Source of the DNA: Dendrolimus kikuchii
Taxonomy: Eukaryota > Arthropoda > Insecta > Lepidoptera > Lasiocampidae
Assembly (NCBI GenBank): GCA_019925095.2
Contig: CM034409.1
Coordinates: forward strand, 7,009,001-7,073,000
Length of the DNA: 64,000 nt
Direction of reading: 5' to 3'
Within the stretch, counting starts at the first letter, position 1. Each line of letters begins with the position of its first letter. The position numbers and the translations under genes were made by a program. Below are positions 42,286 through 52,733 of the stretch, in pieces. The notes under the pieces are model-generated. The model made no database searches. It was given only the letters and a program-made list of their open reading frames with translations, and had not been told where the DNA came from.

Positions 42286-42744
42286 TACTTTCCACGGAGG
42301 TCTGTGGAAAGTAAAAGAATCAGCAGAAGGTTGTGCTAACAATGCTTTTGATTACTTTGGCGTTTATAAAAATGAAATAAGCCAAAACAAACCAAAGTTT
42401 TCTAAAATATAAGACAATATATTGTTCGGAAGACCTGTTTTAGCGGCAGGTGTGCAAAGCAACGGCGCTTGCTCCATTGACTTATCAATTTGTTCATTGA
42501 ACACTCAATTGAAGCTATTGAAAGCTAATCAATTGAATACAAAAATCTGTTTACCACTGAAAAGAAGACTTTTGGAACTTATCTTAAAATCCGCTTTAGT
42601 TTCGGACTTTTATACATTTTGGTTTTGCCTTCATTTGTGCGTATAATCTAATTAGCGGTTTAGTTAGAATATTTATAACGCTGAAAATATTCTACGAAAA
42701 TAAAAAAATATTAATGGTTATATTTCTAAAGTTTTATGGCTGTT
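42286..42744. other. No recognised gene
   Basis: AT-rich with two 60-75-codon frames without recognisable motifs. Confidence 0.4.
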
Positions 42745-42900
42745 TTACGCTTTATTTATTCTTTATTGTATACAAAAAGTTACATACAAAATTGTGGAAT
42801 ACTGGTGATGTACAAAGGCGAGCTTAACACTAAAAGAGTTTTCTTCCAGCAAACATATGAATCTAGCGAGAAGGGGAGATGCAAAAGGCAGGGTTGTGTA
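42745..42900 (-). repeat. Probable LINE 3' tail, minus strand
   Basis: TTTACGCTTTATTTATTCTT (AATAAA on the minus strand) and TACAAAGGCGAGCTTAACAC resemble CR1-like tails elsewhere in the window. Confidence 0.4.
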
Positions 42901-43557
42901 CACAAAAGATATTTAACGATATAACATATAATATAAACAGATTAACAAAAATAAATAAATTATACACAAGATACTCTTATGATACATACATATATAATGT
43001 AAAATATAGATATAAAAGGATAATTTAAGATAGATAGTGCTCTTTGACTCCAAATTGTAAATTTTCACATACCTAAAAAGTTAAATAAACAATCATTATC
43101 AATCTGCCCATTTACCCGTTTTCTGCCCTTGTTTTTTCTTTTTTGTTTTCTTATAAACATATTACTTCTGCCCTTATATATTTGAATACCCATTCCACAT
43201 TCCTCAGATAATTACGCAAATTGCTACACGATAACTATTTTTTGGTACGTAGGTAGGTTAATATAACCTCGAGTACGTATTCTGTACTTTATTCAGCACA
43301 CCTATTCTCGAATACTTGCACTAAACGTGATATCGGATCGATATAATAATATTGAATATTATATTCGTTTCACTCGGTGTGGTTAGCTTGCCGTGCAACT
43401 TTTATAGCTTATATATAGCTTCGTGTTTATTAAGACTCAGCGCACACGACAGTTTGATATATATTTTTTTTTCCTAATCATTTTTATTTATTTCGTATTT
43501 CTTACGTTTCTCTGGCTGCTTTCTTGCGTGTTCTTTATTAGCATTAGTAAAAAAAAA

Positions 43558-43593
<36 letters not shown>

Positions 43594-43636
43594 CTTCGTT
43601 TGCTTTTCCTTTTCTTATTGTGCACTTCTCATCGTC
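42901..43636. other. Upstream flank of the BEL element; no LTR identified
   Basis: AT-rich, with a poly(T) of ~31 at 43563-43593. I searched by eye for a match to the 3' LTR (from 48409) and found none, and no convincing tRNA-complementary primer site. The 5' LTR is deleted, diverged or outside this block. Confidence 0.5.
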
Positions 43637-45121
43637 ATGCCTACCAAATCGCAATCTGCCATCTTTATGCAAACCCATAAGTACATAACTTTCCTATTAG
43701 AGATAGCTAACCTTATATTAAAAGGAGACAAAAAGTATAGTGTAAACGATTTCATAGGGCGCTTTACAAAATTGGACGATATAAAGGGCAAGTTGGATAC
43801 AGTATATTATGAGATCTTGGACTCTAAAGACCTTGACGACAAAGTGGAAAAATGGTACTTTGACTACTACACCTCGGCTATAGAAGCATATGAAAAAATT
43901 TTGGTGGCAAACATCACCATCAGCTCAAGCATCAAACCAAGCTCGCCCACATTCTCCACGTCTACTGTTCTGCCCAAAATAGATCTACCCAAATTTTCTT
44001 CCAAGCTTGAGGATTGGCCATCTTTCATAACTATTTTCAAAAGCCTTACGGACACTGCCGGTAATTTGTCAGGTGCAGTTAAATTACACTATTTATTTTC
44101 TTGCCTCTCCGGAGAAGCTCTCAGTATGGTATCACACCTCAAGGTTACCGATGAGAACTACGATGTAGCGATGACAACACTTGCCAATCGCTACGAAAAT
44201 CGCCGAGTTCTCATTGATAGGTTTATAGATATGATACTAGAGTTACCCCACATCACCACCCGCTCACAAATCAGACAGTTATTTTTAGCCCCTCTTATTT
44301 CAACCCAATCGGCGCTTAAAAACCTAAACTTACCACTACATGACTCAGACTACGTCCTAGTGTCAATAGTAGTGCGGAAGTTAAAGGGCGAGCTTCGCAC
44401 ATTATTTGAACGAACGCATGGGTCTTCAGACACTCTGCCCACCTTAAAGGATGTAATCACATTCTTAGAAGACCATGCACGTTGCACAGAAACTGAGACA
44501 TATAACCCACCCCCCCCTCCCCTCAGCCCGACATACAGACAAACTGAACGTGCTTCTCCCTCAGCACGGTACCAACCACGCGCTTCTGCACCCAGACCAG
44601 AAATTCGGCACGTTCGTTTTCAGCCCACTACTTCCGTCCGCCCACCTTTAACGCGCCCTGCATATCCTCTACAAAGTCAAGCGTACCCTGTACAGTACGC
44701 TCAAGGATACCCACAGTCTACACAATATTTCGAGCCCATAGCACAAGATTCCGCCCACCCACCAGCACCGACCAATAATTATTACTGCCCTTGGTGTCAC
44801 GTTAGAGGACACAGGTTGCTGAACTGCGGTGAATACCTAAGACAGCCTACGCAAGGGCGCTGGGATTTTATCCAAGCTCATGAACGGTGCCGTAAGTGTC
44901 TAGGACCCCATTACTCTGACGAGTGCAGATCCACAGGACGGTGTAGAGAATGTGATAGCGAGAAACACCATACCACCTTACATCGCAGTGGCTTTGAATC
45001 ACCCACATATGACAATTCTCACCTCTTGCCCCCACAACTAAGAGGACAAGAACACACCCGCCCAACCACGGAATCAAGAAACTCTTCTCGTCGTAATTCA
45101 CCTATTAATTCACAACAATGA
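43637..45121 (+). CDS. gag: BEL/Pao retrotransposon gag
   Basis: A 494-codon frame from ATG to TGA. Residues ~110-270 form the DUF1759-type capsid region (LPKIDLPKFSSKLEDWPSFI, LHYLFSCLSGEALSMVSHLK). A proline-rich linker (~290-380) follows, then CCHC knuckle CPWCHVRGHRLLNC (~385), a second cysteine cluster CRKCLGPHYSDEC (~418) and CREC with histidines (~435). This order is diagnostic of BEL/Pao gag, which binds RNA and assembles the particle. The frame is intact. Pol continues in the same frame after the single UGA; BEL/Pao elements usually have one joined gag-pol frame. The 5' untranslated region is poorly defined. Confidence 0.9.
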   Translation: MPTKSQSAIFMQTHKYITFLLEIANLILKGDKKYSVNDFIGRFTKLDDIKGKLDTVYYEILDSKDLDDKVEKWYFDYYTSAIEAYEKILVANITISSSIKPSSPTFSTSTVLPKIDLPKFSSKLEDWPSFITIFKSLTDTAGNLSGAVKLHYLFSCLSGEALSMVSHLKVTDENYDVAMTTLANRYENRRVLIDRFIDMILELPHITTRSQIRQLFLAPLISTQSALKNLNLPLHDSDYVLVSIVVRKLKGELRTLFERTHGSSDTLPTLKDVITFLEDHARCTETETYNPPPPPLSPTYRQTERASPSARYQPRASAPRPEIRHVRFQPTTSVRPPLTRPAYPLQSQAYPVQYAQGYPQSTQYFEPIAQDSAHPPAPTNNYYCPWCHVRGHRLLNCGEYLRQPTQGRWDFIQAHERCRKCLGPHYSDECRSTGRCRECDSEKHHTTLHRSGFESPTYDNSHLLPPQLRGQEHTRPTTESRNSSRRNSPINSQQ

Positions 45122-45124
45122 CTA
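45119..45124 (+). promoter_or_regulatory. In-frame UGA-CUA between gag and pol
   Basis: CAA CAA TGA CTA. The frame is open on both sides, with no other stop from 43637 to 47743. UGA followed by CUA is the known leaky readthrough context. A nonsense mutation of a CGA codon is the alternative. Confidence 0.5.
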
Positions 45125-47743
45125 CCTGCTACTCACTTACACAATACTACACTACACCCACCCATACCATCGCTACAATATACACCATCCACTACATCAC
45201 GTAAACAAAATAAATCCCAGTTTCATACTCAGCACTATGATAATAAAGTTTATCATAATAATCACTTGCCCGGCAGCCCTGTTACTTCCTCTGATAAAGC
45301 TAACCAAAATGACAGTCATATTTCAGCACATACTCAGCACATTACAGTACACGATCCACCAGTTTTATTACCCACTGTGTCCCTAGAACTAGCAGACAAC
45401 GCTGGAGAATTTCATAAGGCAAGAGCATTATTAGACAGCGGTTCCATGCTAACCTTGTTAACTAAAACTATGACACAAAAATTACGTTTGCCTGTCGAGC
45501 ACACAGAACTAAAAATTACAGGAGTCGGTAATCAGCAGACTCAAAACTCTAGTTCTTCAACTACCATCACATTCCGCCCTATTCACACCGAAGTCCCAGT
45601 AATTAGCGCAAAGGCATACATTCTACCAGATTTGACAGGTCTTTTACCATTAACAATGTTACCTGACGTTGTTCCACTCCTCGACTCGACACAGCTTCCC
45701 CTAGCAGACTCGTCTTATCGTTTTCCAGCCGCTATTGACTTGATTATGGGTTCTGATGTCTTGGGCCAAATTTTGGATGGTAACAAAATTTTTTTGGGCC
45801 CCGGCAGGCCAATAGCCTTCGGCACGATCTTCAATTTCGCTCTTTTAGGTCCTATCAATCCAAACTACACAAAGCCTGAGCCTCAAGTTAATTCAGCACT
45901 AGTAAATATTGACTGTTTACAACCCCAACACTCAAATAAAGAAATACACTCCGCTCTGGAGAGATTCTGGGAAGTCGAAGAAGTGCAATCAAAGGACAAC
46001 TCAACCTCTGACGAGTGTGAGGAGAACTTTCGTTCTACCACCACACGTGATCCCACAGGGCGATACATAGTATCCCTTCCCTTTCTTACAAAGGCACCTA
46101 AGCTCGGTGCAACCCACGCTATTGCACTACGACGATTCCTTAATTTGGAGCGCAAACTCCAAAGAGATCCTACCCTCCGCTCAAAATATATCGACTTCAT
46201 GAAGGAATACATTGACATGGGCCACATGGCTCTTTGTCACCCCAGCACATTTAAAGGAAAAGACCATTTTTACGTCCCGCATCATGGCATCTTCAAAGCC
46301 AACTCTGAAAAACTTCGCACGGTTTTTGATGGCAGCTGTAAGAGCTCTAATGGTGTCAGTCTTAATGACTGTCTGCACACTGGCCCACCGCTCCAACGTG
46401 ATATTACTGACATCATTCTAAATTTTCGTACTCACAAAGTGGTCTTTAGTACAGACATCCAGATGATGTTTAGAAATATACTAGTTCACCCAGACCACAG
46501 ACGGTTCCAACTCATTCTATGGCGCTCTTCTCCAGATCAACCTCTGCTCACTTACGCCCTGTCCACTGTCACGTATGGCCTACGACCCAGCCCCTTCCTC
46601 GCCAATCGATCTATTATACAGCTGGTCACTGATGAAGGTCACCGTTTTCCCCAGGCTGCACAGGTTCTTACGCACTCCATATTCGTGGATGACATTCTGA
46701 CTGGGCATGATTCAGTTGACAAGGCAATAGCTCTGCAGACTGAACTCATTGAGTTACTAGCCCTAGGGGGATTTCATTTGCGAAAGTGGACCTCAAACTC
46801 TCGTCAGCTTTTAGAACGCTTCCCGGATGATCAATGTGACATACCCAAGGATTTTGATGTTGTACCCGACTCCAATGCAATCAAGGTACTTGGTATGCAA
46901 TGGATACCCCAAACGGACGAATTTACATATCACATTTCGGTACCTACACTGGAAAAATTTACCAAAAGGTCAATACTCAGTACCATCGCTCGTTTATACG
47001 ATCCTAGTGGATGGATCAGCCCAGTTATTTTCCGCGCAAAACTGCTCATTCAGCACCTATGGACTCTAAAGTTAGACTGGGATGAATCGGCTCCCAATGA
47101 TGTCACATTTCAATTTCAGCACATTTTTGAAGACTTACCTCTACTCTCTGCTCTTCGACTCCCCAGAACAATTTGCACCAGCAAAGATTCCACCTACACC
47201 CTACACGGTTTTGCCGATGCATCCGAATCCGGATATGCAGCCGCAGTCTATCTTCATGAAACGAATATCACGGGTCAGGTACACGTCAGACTACTTGTTT
47301 CTAAATCCAAGGTAGCCCCCATTAAAACCCGACAGACTATACCAAAGCTGGAACTTTCAGCTGCACACCTCACTTCGCTGCTCATTTCTCGCGTCTCTGA
47401 TCAACTTTCTGCCCACATTACCATTCAGCAACACTTTTGTTGGTCAGACAGTACTATCGTACTCGCCTGGCTTAAAACTCCTTCTCAATCCCTACAGGTC
47501 TTTGAGGCCAATCGAGTCTCTGCCATTGCAGCCAATCCATGTAACCCTACTTGGAGACATGTACCCTCAGCTCTTAACCCTGCCGACTGTGCTAGCAGGG
47601 GAATATCAGCACAGGAACTCTTAGCCTATGACCTATGGTGGTCGCCTACTTGGCTCAAGGCCCCACCTGATACCTGGCCCACGATGCCCCCTGCTTTGGG
47701 TCATCACGTACTGCCTGGTCTAAAACCCAGAAAAATGGTATAG
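45122..47743 (+). CDS. pol: BEL/Pao pol: protease, reverse transcriptase, RNase H (integrase lost)
   Basis: Open from just after the gag stop. The first ATG-independent stretch has no clear start, so expression by readthrough is the natural reading. Numbering from 45266: aspartic protease ALLDSGSMLTLL (~55), reverse transcriptase FSTDIQMMFRNI (~394), catalytic FVDD at 46682 (~472), RNase H GFADASESGYAAAVY (~647), CWSDSTIVLAW (~725) and WRHVPSALNPADCASRG (~762). The frame stops at 47741-47743 just after RNase H. About the expected linker, zinc domain and first part of the integrase core are missing at that point. The copy is therefore not autonomous. Confidence 0.9.
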   Translation, partial: LPATHLHNTTLHPPIPSLQYTPSTTSRKQNKSQFHTQHYDNKVYHNNHLPGSPVTSSDKANQNDSHISAHTQHITVHDPPVLLPTVSLELADNAGEFHKARALLDSGSMLTLLTKTMTQKLRLPVEHTELKITGVGNQQTQNSSSSTTITFRPIHTEVPVISAKAYILPDLTGLLPLTMLPDVVPLLDSTQLPLADSSYRFPAAIDLIMGSDVLGQILDGNKIFLGPGRPIAFGTIFNFALLGPINPNYTKPEPQVNSALVNIDCLQPQHSNKEIHSALERFWEVEEVQSKDNSTSDECEENFRSTTTRDPTGRYIVSLPFLTKAPKLGATHAIALRRFLNLERKLQRDPTLRSKYIDFMKEYIDMGHMALCHPSTFKGKDHFYVPHHGIFKANSEKLRTVFDGSCKSSNGVSLNDCLHTGPPLQRDITDIILNFRTHKVVFSTDIQMMFRNILVHPDHRRFQLILWRSSPDQPLLTYALSTVTYGLRPSPFLANRSIIQLVTDEGHRFPQAAQVLTHSIFVDDILTGHDSVDKAIALQTELIELLALGGFHLRKWTSNSRQLLERFPDDQCDIPKDFDVVPDSNAIKVLGMQWIPQTDEFTYHISVPTLEKFTKRSILSTIARLYDPSGWISPVIFRAKLLIQHLWTLKLDWDESAPNDVTFQFQHIFEDLPLLSALRLPRTICTSKDSTYTLHGFADASESGYAAAVYLHETNITGQVHVRLLVSKSKVAPIKTRQTIPKLELSAAHLTSLLISRVSDQLSAHITIQQHFCWSDSTIVLAWLKTPSQSLQVFEANRVSAIAANPCNPTWRHVPSALNPADCASRGISAQELLAYDLWWSPTWLKAPPDTWPTMPPALGHHVLPGLKPRKMV

Positions 47744-48362
47744 AGGCTGTCTCGGAACTTTCTACGGACGCCTTTTTTGCGGCATTGCAAAGGTTCGTTA
47801 GTCGGCGCGGAATCCCTACCCTAATTCGCTCTGATTGCGGTACAAACTATGTCGGCGCAAGAAATCAGCTCATAGAAGTACAAAACTTCTTAAAGGCCAA
47901 TGATGATAGAATTACGCACAAGCTAGCCACACAGCAGATCACATGGTTGCTCAATCCGCCCTCAGCTCCTTCTTTTGGCGGTCTGCACGAGGCAGCCGTG
48001 AAATCTACTAAGCAATTACTCTATCGCGTATTAGGTGAGCAGCATCTGACCTTTGAAGAATTTTCTACACTCTTAGCCCGTATTGAGGCCGTTCTCAACT
48101 CTCGACCACTCTGCCCTCTGTCTTCAGACCCTACAGACTTCGAAGTCCTAACCGCTGGTCATTTCCTTATAGGTCGCCCACTTACCGCATTACCCGAACA
48201 TTCCCATGAATCCTCTCCTCCATCAACCCTACGACGTTTTAGAAGATTCTGCCCGGAAGGGATGACGTCGTCCGAGTCGTAGAACTCAGCACCAAGGATG
48301 GCAGCTTAACGAGACCAGTCACAAAGATTGCTCGTCTTCCCCTCGACGACAACAGCACTTAG
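47743..48362 (+). pseudogene. BEL/Pao integrase remnant
   Basis: In another frame, from the deletion junction: AVSELSTDAFFAALQRFVSR, then SDCGTNYVGARNQL (second catalytic Asp) and FGGLHEAAVKSTK (catalytic Glu), then VLNSRPLCPLSSDPTDFEVL. The first catalytic Asp lies in the missing part. A second deletion near 48240-48255 removes the segment before the C-terminal GRDDVVRVVELSTKDGSLTR motif, which is in yet another frame with its stop at 48360-48362. Inactive. Confidence 0.85.
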
Positions 48363-48399
48363 TCAGCACTATAAATGGGAGCCGTCACCTTTTCCCCGG

Positions 48400-48720
48400 G
48401 CCCCAGGATGTTCACGCCACCGCGTAACGAACGATGATTCCCCGAAAAAGTAATTTACCCCGCACTTCCGCGTCTCAACGATCAGTCTGAATCGACCCGT
48501 CGTAAAGACATTCACGCATTCCAAGAGCTTGGTGATAAGTGGCAAGTGAATCTAGTTGTGAAGCGGGAGATATATAACAAGAGAACACGCACTGCTGCTC
48601 CTGTATCGCAGACGCTCCGGTTACTCAGCTCATATTATTACGGGTGAGTCCATTTATCTCCATTCCCTCTTACCCTTGCACCCTTGAAATCTGGCAATCG
48701 GCCAGATCAGAAGGAGAAAG
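48400..48720 (+). mobile_element. Probable BEL 3' LTR
   Basis: A purine-poor CCCCGGGCCCCAGGA block precedes TGTTCACGCCACCGCGTAAC at 48409, a BEL-like LTR start (TGTT). A TATA-like GATATATAACAAGAGAAC is near 48570. The 3' boundary is not clear, and no 5' LTR partner was found. Confidence 0.5.
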
Positions 48721-48857
48721 AGAGTTATGTAAGATTTTATAAAAAAATGTAACTACATATTGCTTTAATATTTCAGGCTTTGGAAGGAATTATATTGGCA
48801 TATATTAAGGGCTGATTTTAATAATCAGATAAAAGTTATCAGTCGAATAAATTATAT
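48721..48857. other. No recognised feature
   Basis: AT-rich; may hold the undetermined LTR end. Confidence 0.3.
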
Positions 48858-48965
48858 ATACATAACTTCACGCCAGTTCCCTTGCGGGGTAGGCACGAAC
48901 AACAGAGCGCCATTCAGGGTTATTCTTACACACCTCACTTGCTTCTTTGACATTCATAACTCTTG
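48858..48965 (-). pseudogene. RTE-like LINE family C 3' end, minus strand
   Basis: ATACATAACTTCACGCCAGT through TTGACATTCATAACTCTTG; only the last ~30 codons. Confidence 0.75.
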
Positions 48966-49034
48966 AATAAATTATAGCCTGAGTGAATTCAAAAGTGAAA
49001 CCATTCTACTGTTTTTACGTCAACTGACATTTTT

Positions 49035-49300
49035 AGGCCGTAGTAGCATAATGGCTAGCGCACGTGTTCCAAGTTCAAAGGGCGCGGGTTCGGTCCTGGT
49101 CGGAACGCATGCACCACTTAGCCAGTTTTCTGATCTAATATGCATATTGTTACAATTACCACGTGCTAACAACGGTGAAGAAAAATGTGTCAAACCTGCC
49201 AAGTCGTCTTAGACAAGCGTGGCGGGCATATTGTCCGTTCCCCCTATAATGGGAGGCTCGAGCAAGCAGTAGGACATTTATAGGCTGATATTATTTATTT
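49035..49300 (+). mobile_element. tRNA-derived SINE S1
   Basis: A box TAGCATAATGG, B box GGTTCGGTCC, S1 body and GGCTGATATTATTTATT tail. Confidence 0.85.
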
Positions 49301-49939
49301 TTAATATAACTGACAGTTTTAATTTTTTCATGTTATACTTTACTCTATGAATAACGTTTATCTGGTGAATGAAAAATCGGCCCTTGCGAAAATAATGATT
49401 TCAGATGTCTACGTATAGTATGCCTTCTCTTATTTTCTTTCACCTTCTCTCTATCACTTAGCGGAACCCTAAAAAAGCAGCCTAAGTTATTTCTTATAAC
49501 ATCAGCTATCTGCCAGTGAAAGTCCCGTCAAAGTCGGTCTAGCCGTTTCAGAGATTAGCCGAAACATTCAGACAAACAGATAAAAAATCTAAAAATTGTA
49601 TTTTCGGAATTTCCTGGTCCGAATTATCCCCTCTGATGTTTTTCACATTTTTATTTTGACATTACAAACAGACACTTCAATTTTATTTATCTGTATAGAA
49701 GAATCTACACGAGACTCCAGAGAGGCAAGAGCCTAAAATGGTCCATCCACACGTACGCAGCAGAGATAAAAATCCCGAGACAACCAAACCGTATTATCTC
49801 ATCCCCAATAAAATAACAATACAACGATCACCAGCAAAGAATCGAGTTTATTACAAGGCCAAGGAGTGTGACAAAATTAAAGGAAAAGCCACACAAAAAA
49901 CAGGTCGGCCTCATAAAAAAACATCTAGTAAACAAGGAT
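49301..49939. other. No recognised gene
   Basis: Contains GTCGGTCTAGCCGTTTCAGA, typical of Helitron-like cores, near 49534. A 70-codon Lys-rich frame (49738-49950) has no motif that I recognise. Confidence 0.35.
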
Positions 49940-50250
49940 ATAAAGCTTAATGATAGTAGCCTCTTGCAAGTAGAAAACAACATCATATTGACTGACTTGA
50001 GTACCCGCGATATCTTGATATGAAGCATCCAAGCAGAATACTAAAGAATTACATTGTGGTAAGCGGAACAAACATTCTCGACAACCGTTGCATAGTTGAG
50101 CATAGGTGCTCAAGGAAATGGAACATCCCGTCGATGGTGAGCGGTGCGCTTGTAAAAATGAGCCGTTAGCACTAAATCAAACAGTTCTTCGGAACACTCC
50201 CCGTTGTTCAGACGACAGAATACGCATAGAATCACTCAGCTTTTGGAGAG
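49940..50250 (-). pseudogene. Jockey-like LINE fragment ending in a hairpin
   Basis: Minus strand encodes VFCRLNNGECSEELFDLVLT then AHFYKRTAHHRRDV, homologous to 8236-8360; downstream codons are frameshifted. Its upstream end coincides with the left arm of a perfect hairpin. Confidence 0.7.
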
Positions 50251-50278
50251 ACTGCCTCTCCAAAAGCTGAGTGATTCT
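50228..50278. repeat. Perfect 23-bp hairpin, 5-nt loop
   Basis: Arms 50228-50250 (AGAATCACTCAGCTTTTGG...) and 50256-50278 are exact reverse complements around ACTGC. Confidence 0.95.
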
Positions 50279-50280
50279 AA

Positions 50281-50749
50281 CCGTGTCTTAGTATGGGATC
50301 ATCGATCTTGGACAACGAATCAAAGTTTTTATTCGAAATAAGTTCAACTGGAAAACACTTTTTGAAAGTCATACATATAAATTAAAATTTAAATTTACTT
50401 CCTATTCTATGTACACCGCTTCGCAAAGTGTTATTGCTGTTAAGGAGTAGAAGCATCAAGAAACTCCGCAGCAACACGTCTAGCTTAAAATTGTTTTTCT
50501 TTATATTTATTATTCAATTTATAACTCACGCTTTTCTTATAAGGTTTATACAGAAGTATGTCACAGAGTTACTTTTCGAAGAACTAATGGAGTTGTAGCA
50601 AACAGTGAATATTAGTAAGACAAAGACACAATAAAATGAAAGAAGAATATAAGTGGCGTTGCAATAACGCTGAGACGTACTAAAAGTTTATACTGCAACT
50701 GATCAGTATGAAGAGTCAGGGAAGTAACTTCTGGGAACCTTATTACCTT
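50281..50749. other. No recognised feature
   Basis: AT-rich spacer. Confidence 0.4.
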
Positions 50750-50870
50750 TTGACTTCGATGACTTAGGCTCAGTATTCTACTTATAGCCTTAAGGGATTA
50801 TAGGTGGAACACAACATAAAAGCAATATCTTTCATTTCATTTCATTATACTAGTTTCAATGTATATTTAA
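50750..50870 (+). repeat. 3' end of the endonuclease LINE
   Basis: GGCTCAGTATTCTACTTATA, shared with the last codons and stop at 29600-29640, then a diverged tail ending TTTCATTTCATTTCATTATA. Confidence 0.6.
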
Positions 50871-51688
50871 TGTCTATTATTTAAAAACGTATATTATTTA
50901 AAACATATTTTTTAAGCTTAAAATAGTCTTAAATACAAATTCCTAATAAGCGTATTTTAAATTTTATGAAATTTACAAAATCAAAAAGGAGTTGTTTAAA
51001 GTTTTCATTGTAAGAGTGAATTAAATGTCTATTTATACGTCGATAAAAAAACTTCGTTCCAAAAATGATTCTAGTTCAGTCTGACACAACAAGAATATCA
51101 ATTTGGACAAGCGTGTATCGGCTTCTATAAGTTGTATATAAATTATAATGTGATACGAGTGTAATCTATTCTATTTAATTAAGCGCTACAGCCTGATAAA
51201 TCCACATTTTATGCGCGTTCCGTAATTTAAAATATGTATGACCTATACATATGTTAAAACCCCTGAATAATTCAAACCAACAATAACTAGTTGGTTTAAA
51301 AGTAAAATTTTCAAATTTACTCTCAAAGCGTGTTGCCGTCACATTTGCTTAGGGCGGACAGGTTTTCTCGCATAGCTTGTGCGGAATGAGCGTAGTACAA
51401 AGTATAAGTTTTTAGCGATATCGTACGGTTCTCAGAACTAGGTCAATTTCTTCGCATAGAATAGAAATAAAATCCGAGGAAATGTGGCTTTTTTCACGCA
51501 GAACAAGATGGGCAGACGGATAGACGTTAAGGTTTTGTAAGCGTTCCGCAGTTTTCAGTTAAGCAAACTGATAGATCTGATAAATATTAATCGCAGCCTG
51601 TGGACATCTTCAACATTAAGAAAACCAATGTGTGAGACTTTAAGAATCTGTTTTCCCCTGTTTTTTTGGTGAGCCTTATATATTATAT
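50871..51688. other. No recognised feature
   Basis: AT-rich spacer without a supported frame. Confidence 0.4.
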
Positions 51689-51689
51689 A

Positions 51690-52212
51690 GTAACGTACGA
51701 GCGGAGGTATGCACTAGGATTGGAAGAAACCACCAGTTCTTCTAACTAAATGCTTTTATTGTCTTACACAACCCGGCGTGATTCCTTTTAACTCAGTCAC
51801 TCTTTCACGGACAACTAATGCCGCACTACCTCGACGACGCCGCGTTTACCGACGATACAATCACCGATGTTTCCTTGAAGTCCTTGCTATTGTGGTACTC
51901 GCCGTAGACTTGCCTTACATAGCTCGCCCCAAGGTGTCTTCCCCTGCACACTCCTCTTCCAACTTACTCTTGTCGCACTTGTCGCTTCTCCGTCTCCAAG
52001 TAATTTGCCCGAGGTGCGCCTTGTACTGTTTATATACCTGGTATAGTCTTTTGGAATCTATAATTTCGATCTTCTTTTCGTTATTCTTTTGTTCATCATC
52101 TACATATCTCTTTCTGAAATGTATCTGTCTTTATGTTTTTTCCAAAATCTTCCAAATTTTTCTACAACTCCTAAAACCAACTAGATTGTCCTACCAGCGG
52201 TTGCCAAAATAT
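51690..52212 (-). mobile_element. Candidate LTR, minus strand
   Basis: On the minus strand a TATA-like TATATAAACAGTAC (near 52035) is followed ~275 bp later by ACAATAAAAGC (polyadenylation-like, near 51757). The sequence then runs to CGCTCGTACGTTAC at 51690, an LTR-like layout. The 145-codon plus-strand frame here (51778-52215) is Ser/Leu/Phe-rich and unlike any protein I know. No partner LTR or target duplication found. Confidence 0.35.
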
Positions 52213-52718
52213 TAAAGCACTTTGGGAAGTTACATAAGGGAGCGAAAGTGCATTCAGCAACTTGCGGAAGTTAAGAAGTGTTTACTTTTAATTTTTAAAG
52301 CATGCCGCCATAACAACCTTGAATTGTGTTCTGGCATTAATGGTCAGGTTTCAATACATCTACGAGTCCAGCAGTACTTTGGTAACACCTTTAGTGTTGC
52401 GTTGTTTCGGAAAACGTTTGTGACATCAATTATTGCACAGCGCCATCTATTGGCTTGTAAGTGTTCCACTACACACCCCCTTGCTGAGACTGGAAGTGGA
52501 TGGTAGACGAATGAAGTCGAGAGTTGTTCACAGCTATCAGTGCTTCTCCTAGTATGCCAATTCATTTGTCACTTTGGCAGTCCTGTGAGTCGGACTGGAA
52601 GCAGTTCTAGTGAGTCAGAACTTTGTTGGTTGTCCCAGTGAGTCGGGAGAGCAGGAGCTCGTTTGTCGGTTTCCAATGTGTATGAAAAGACGGTTGGAGT
52701 GGGCGATTAGCTTCGAGC

Positions 52719-52733
52719 GGGTCACATGGCTGG
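52719..52733 (+). repeat. Target site duplication, left
   Basis: GGGTCACATGGCTGG; identical to 54826-54840. Confidence 0.95.

Noticed and set aside
43563..43593. Poly(T) run as a terminator or retroposon tail
   Set aside because: No element end or duplication adjoins it; it may be slippage or a sequencing artefact.
51778..52215. 145-codon plus-strand frame as a membrane protein
   Set aside because: The minus strand shows an LTR-like TATA/polyadenylation layout and the frame has no recognisable motif.
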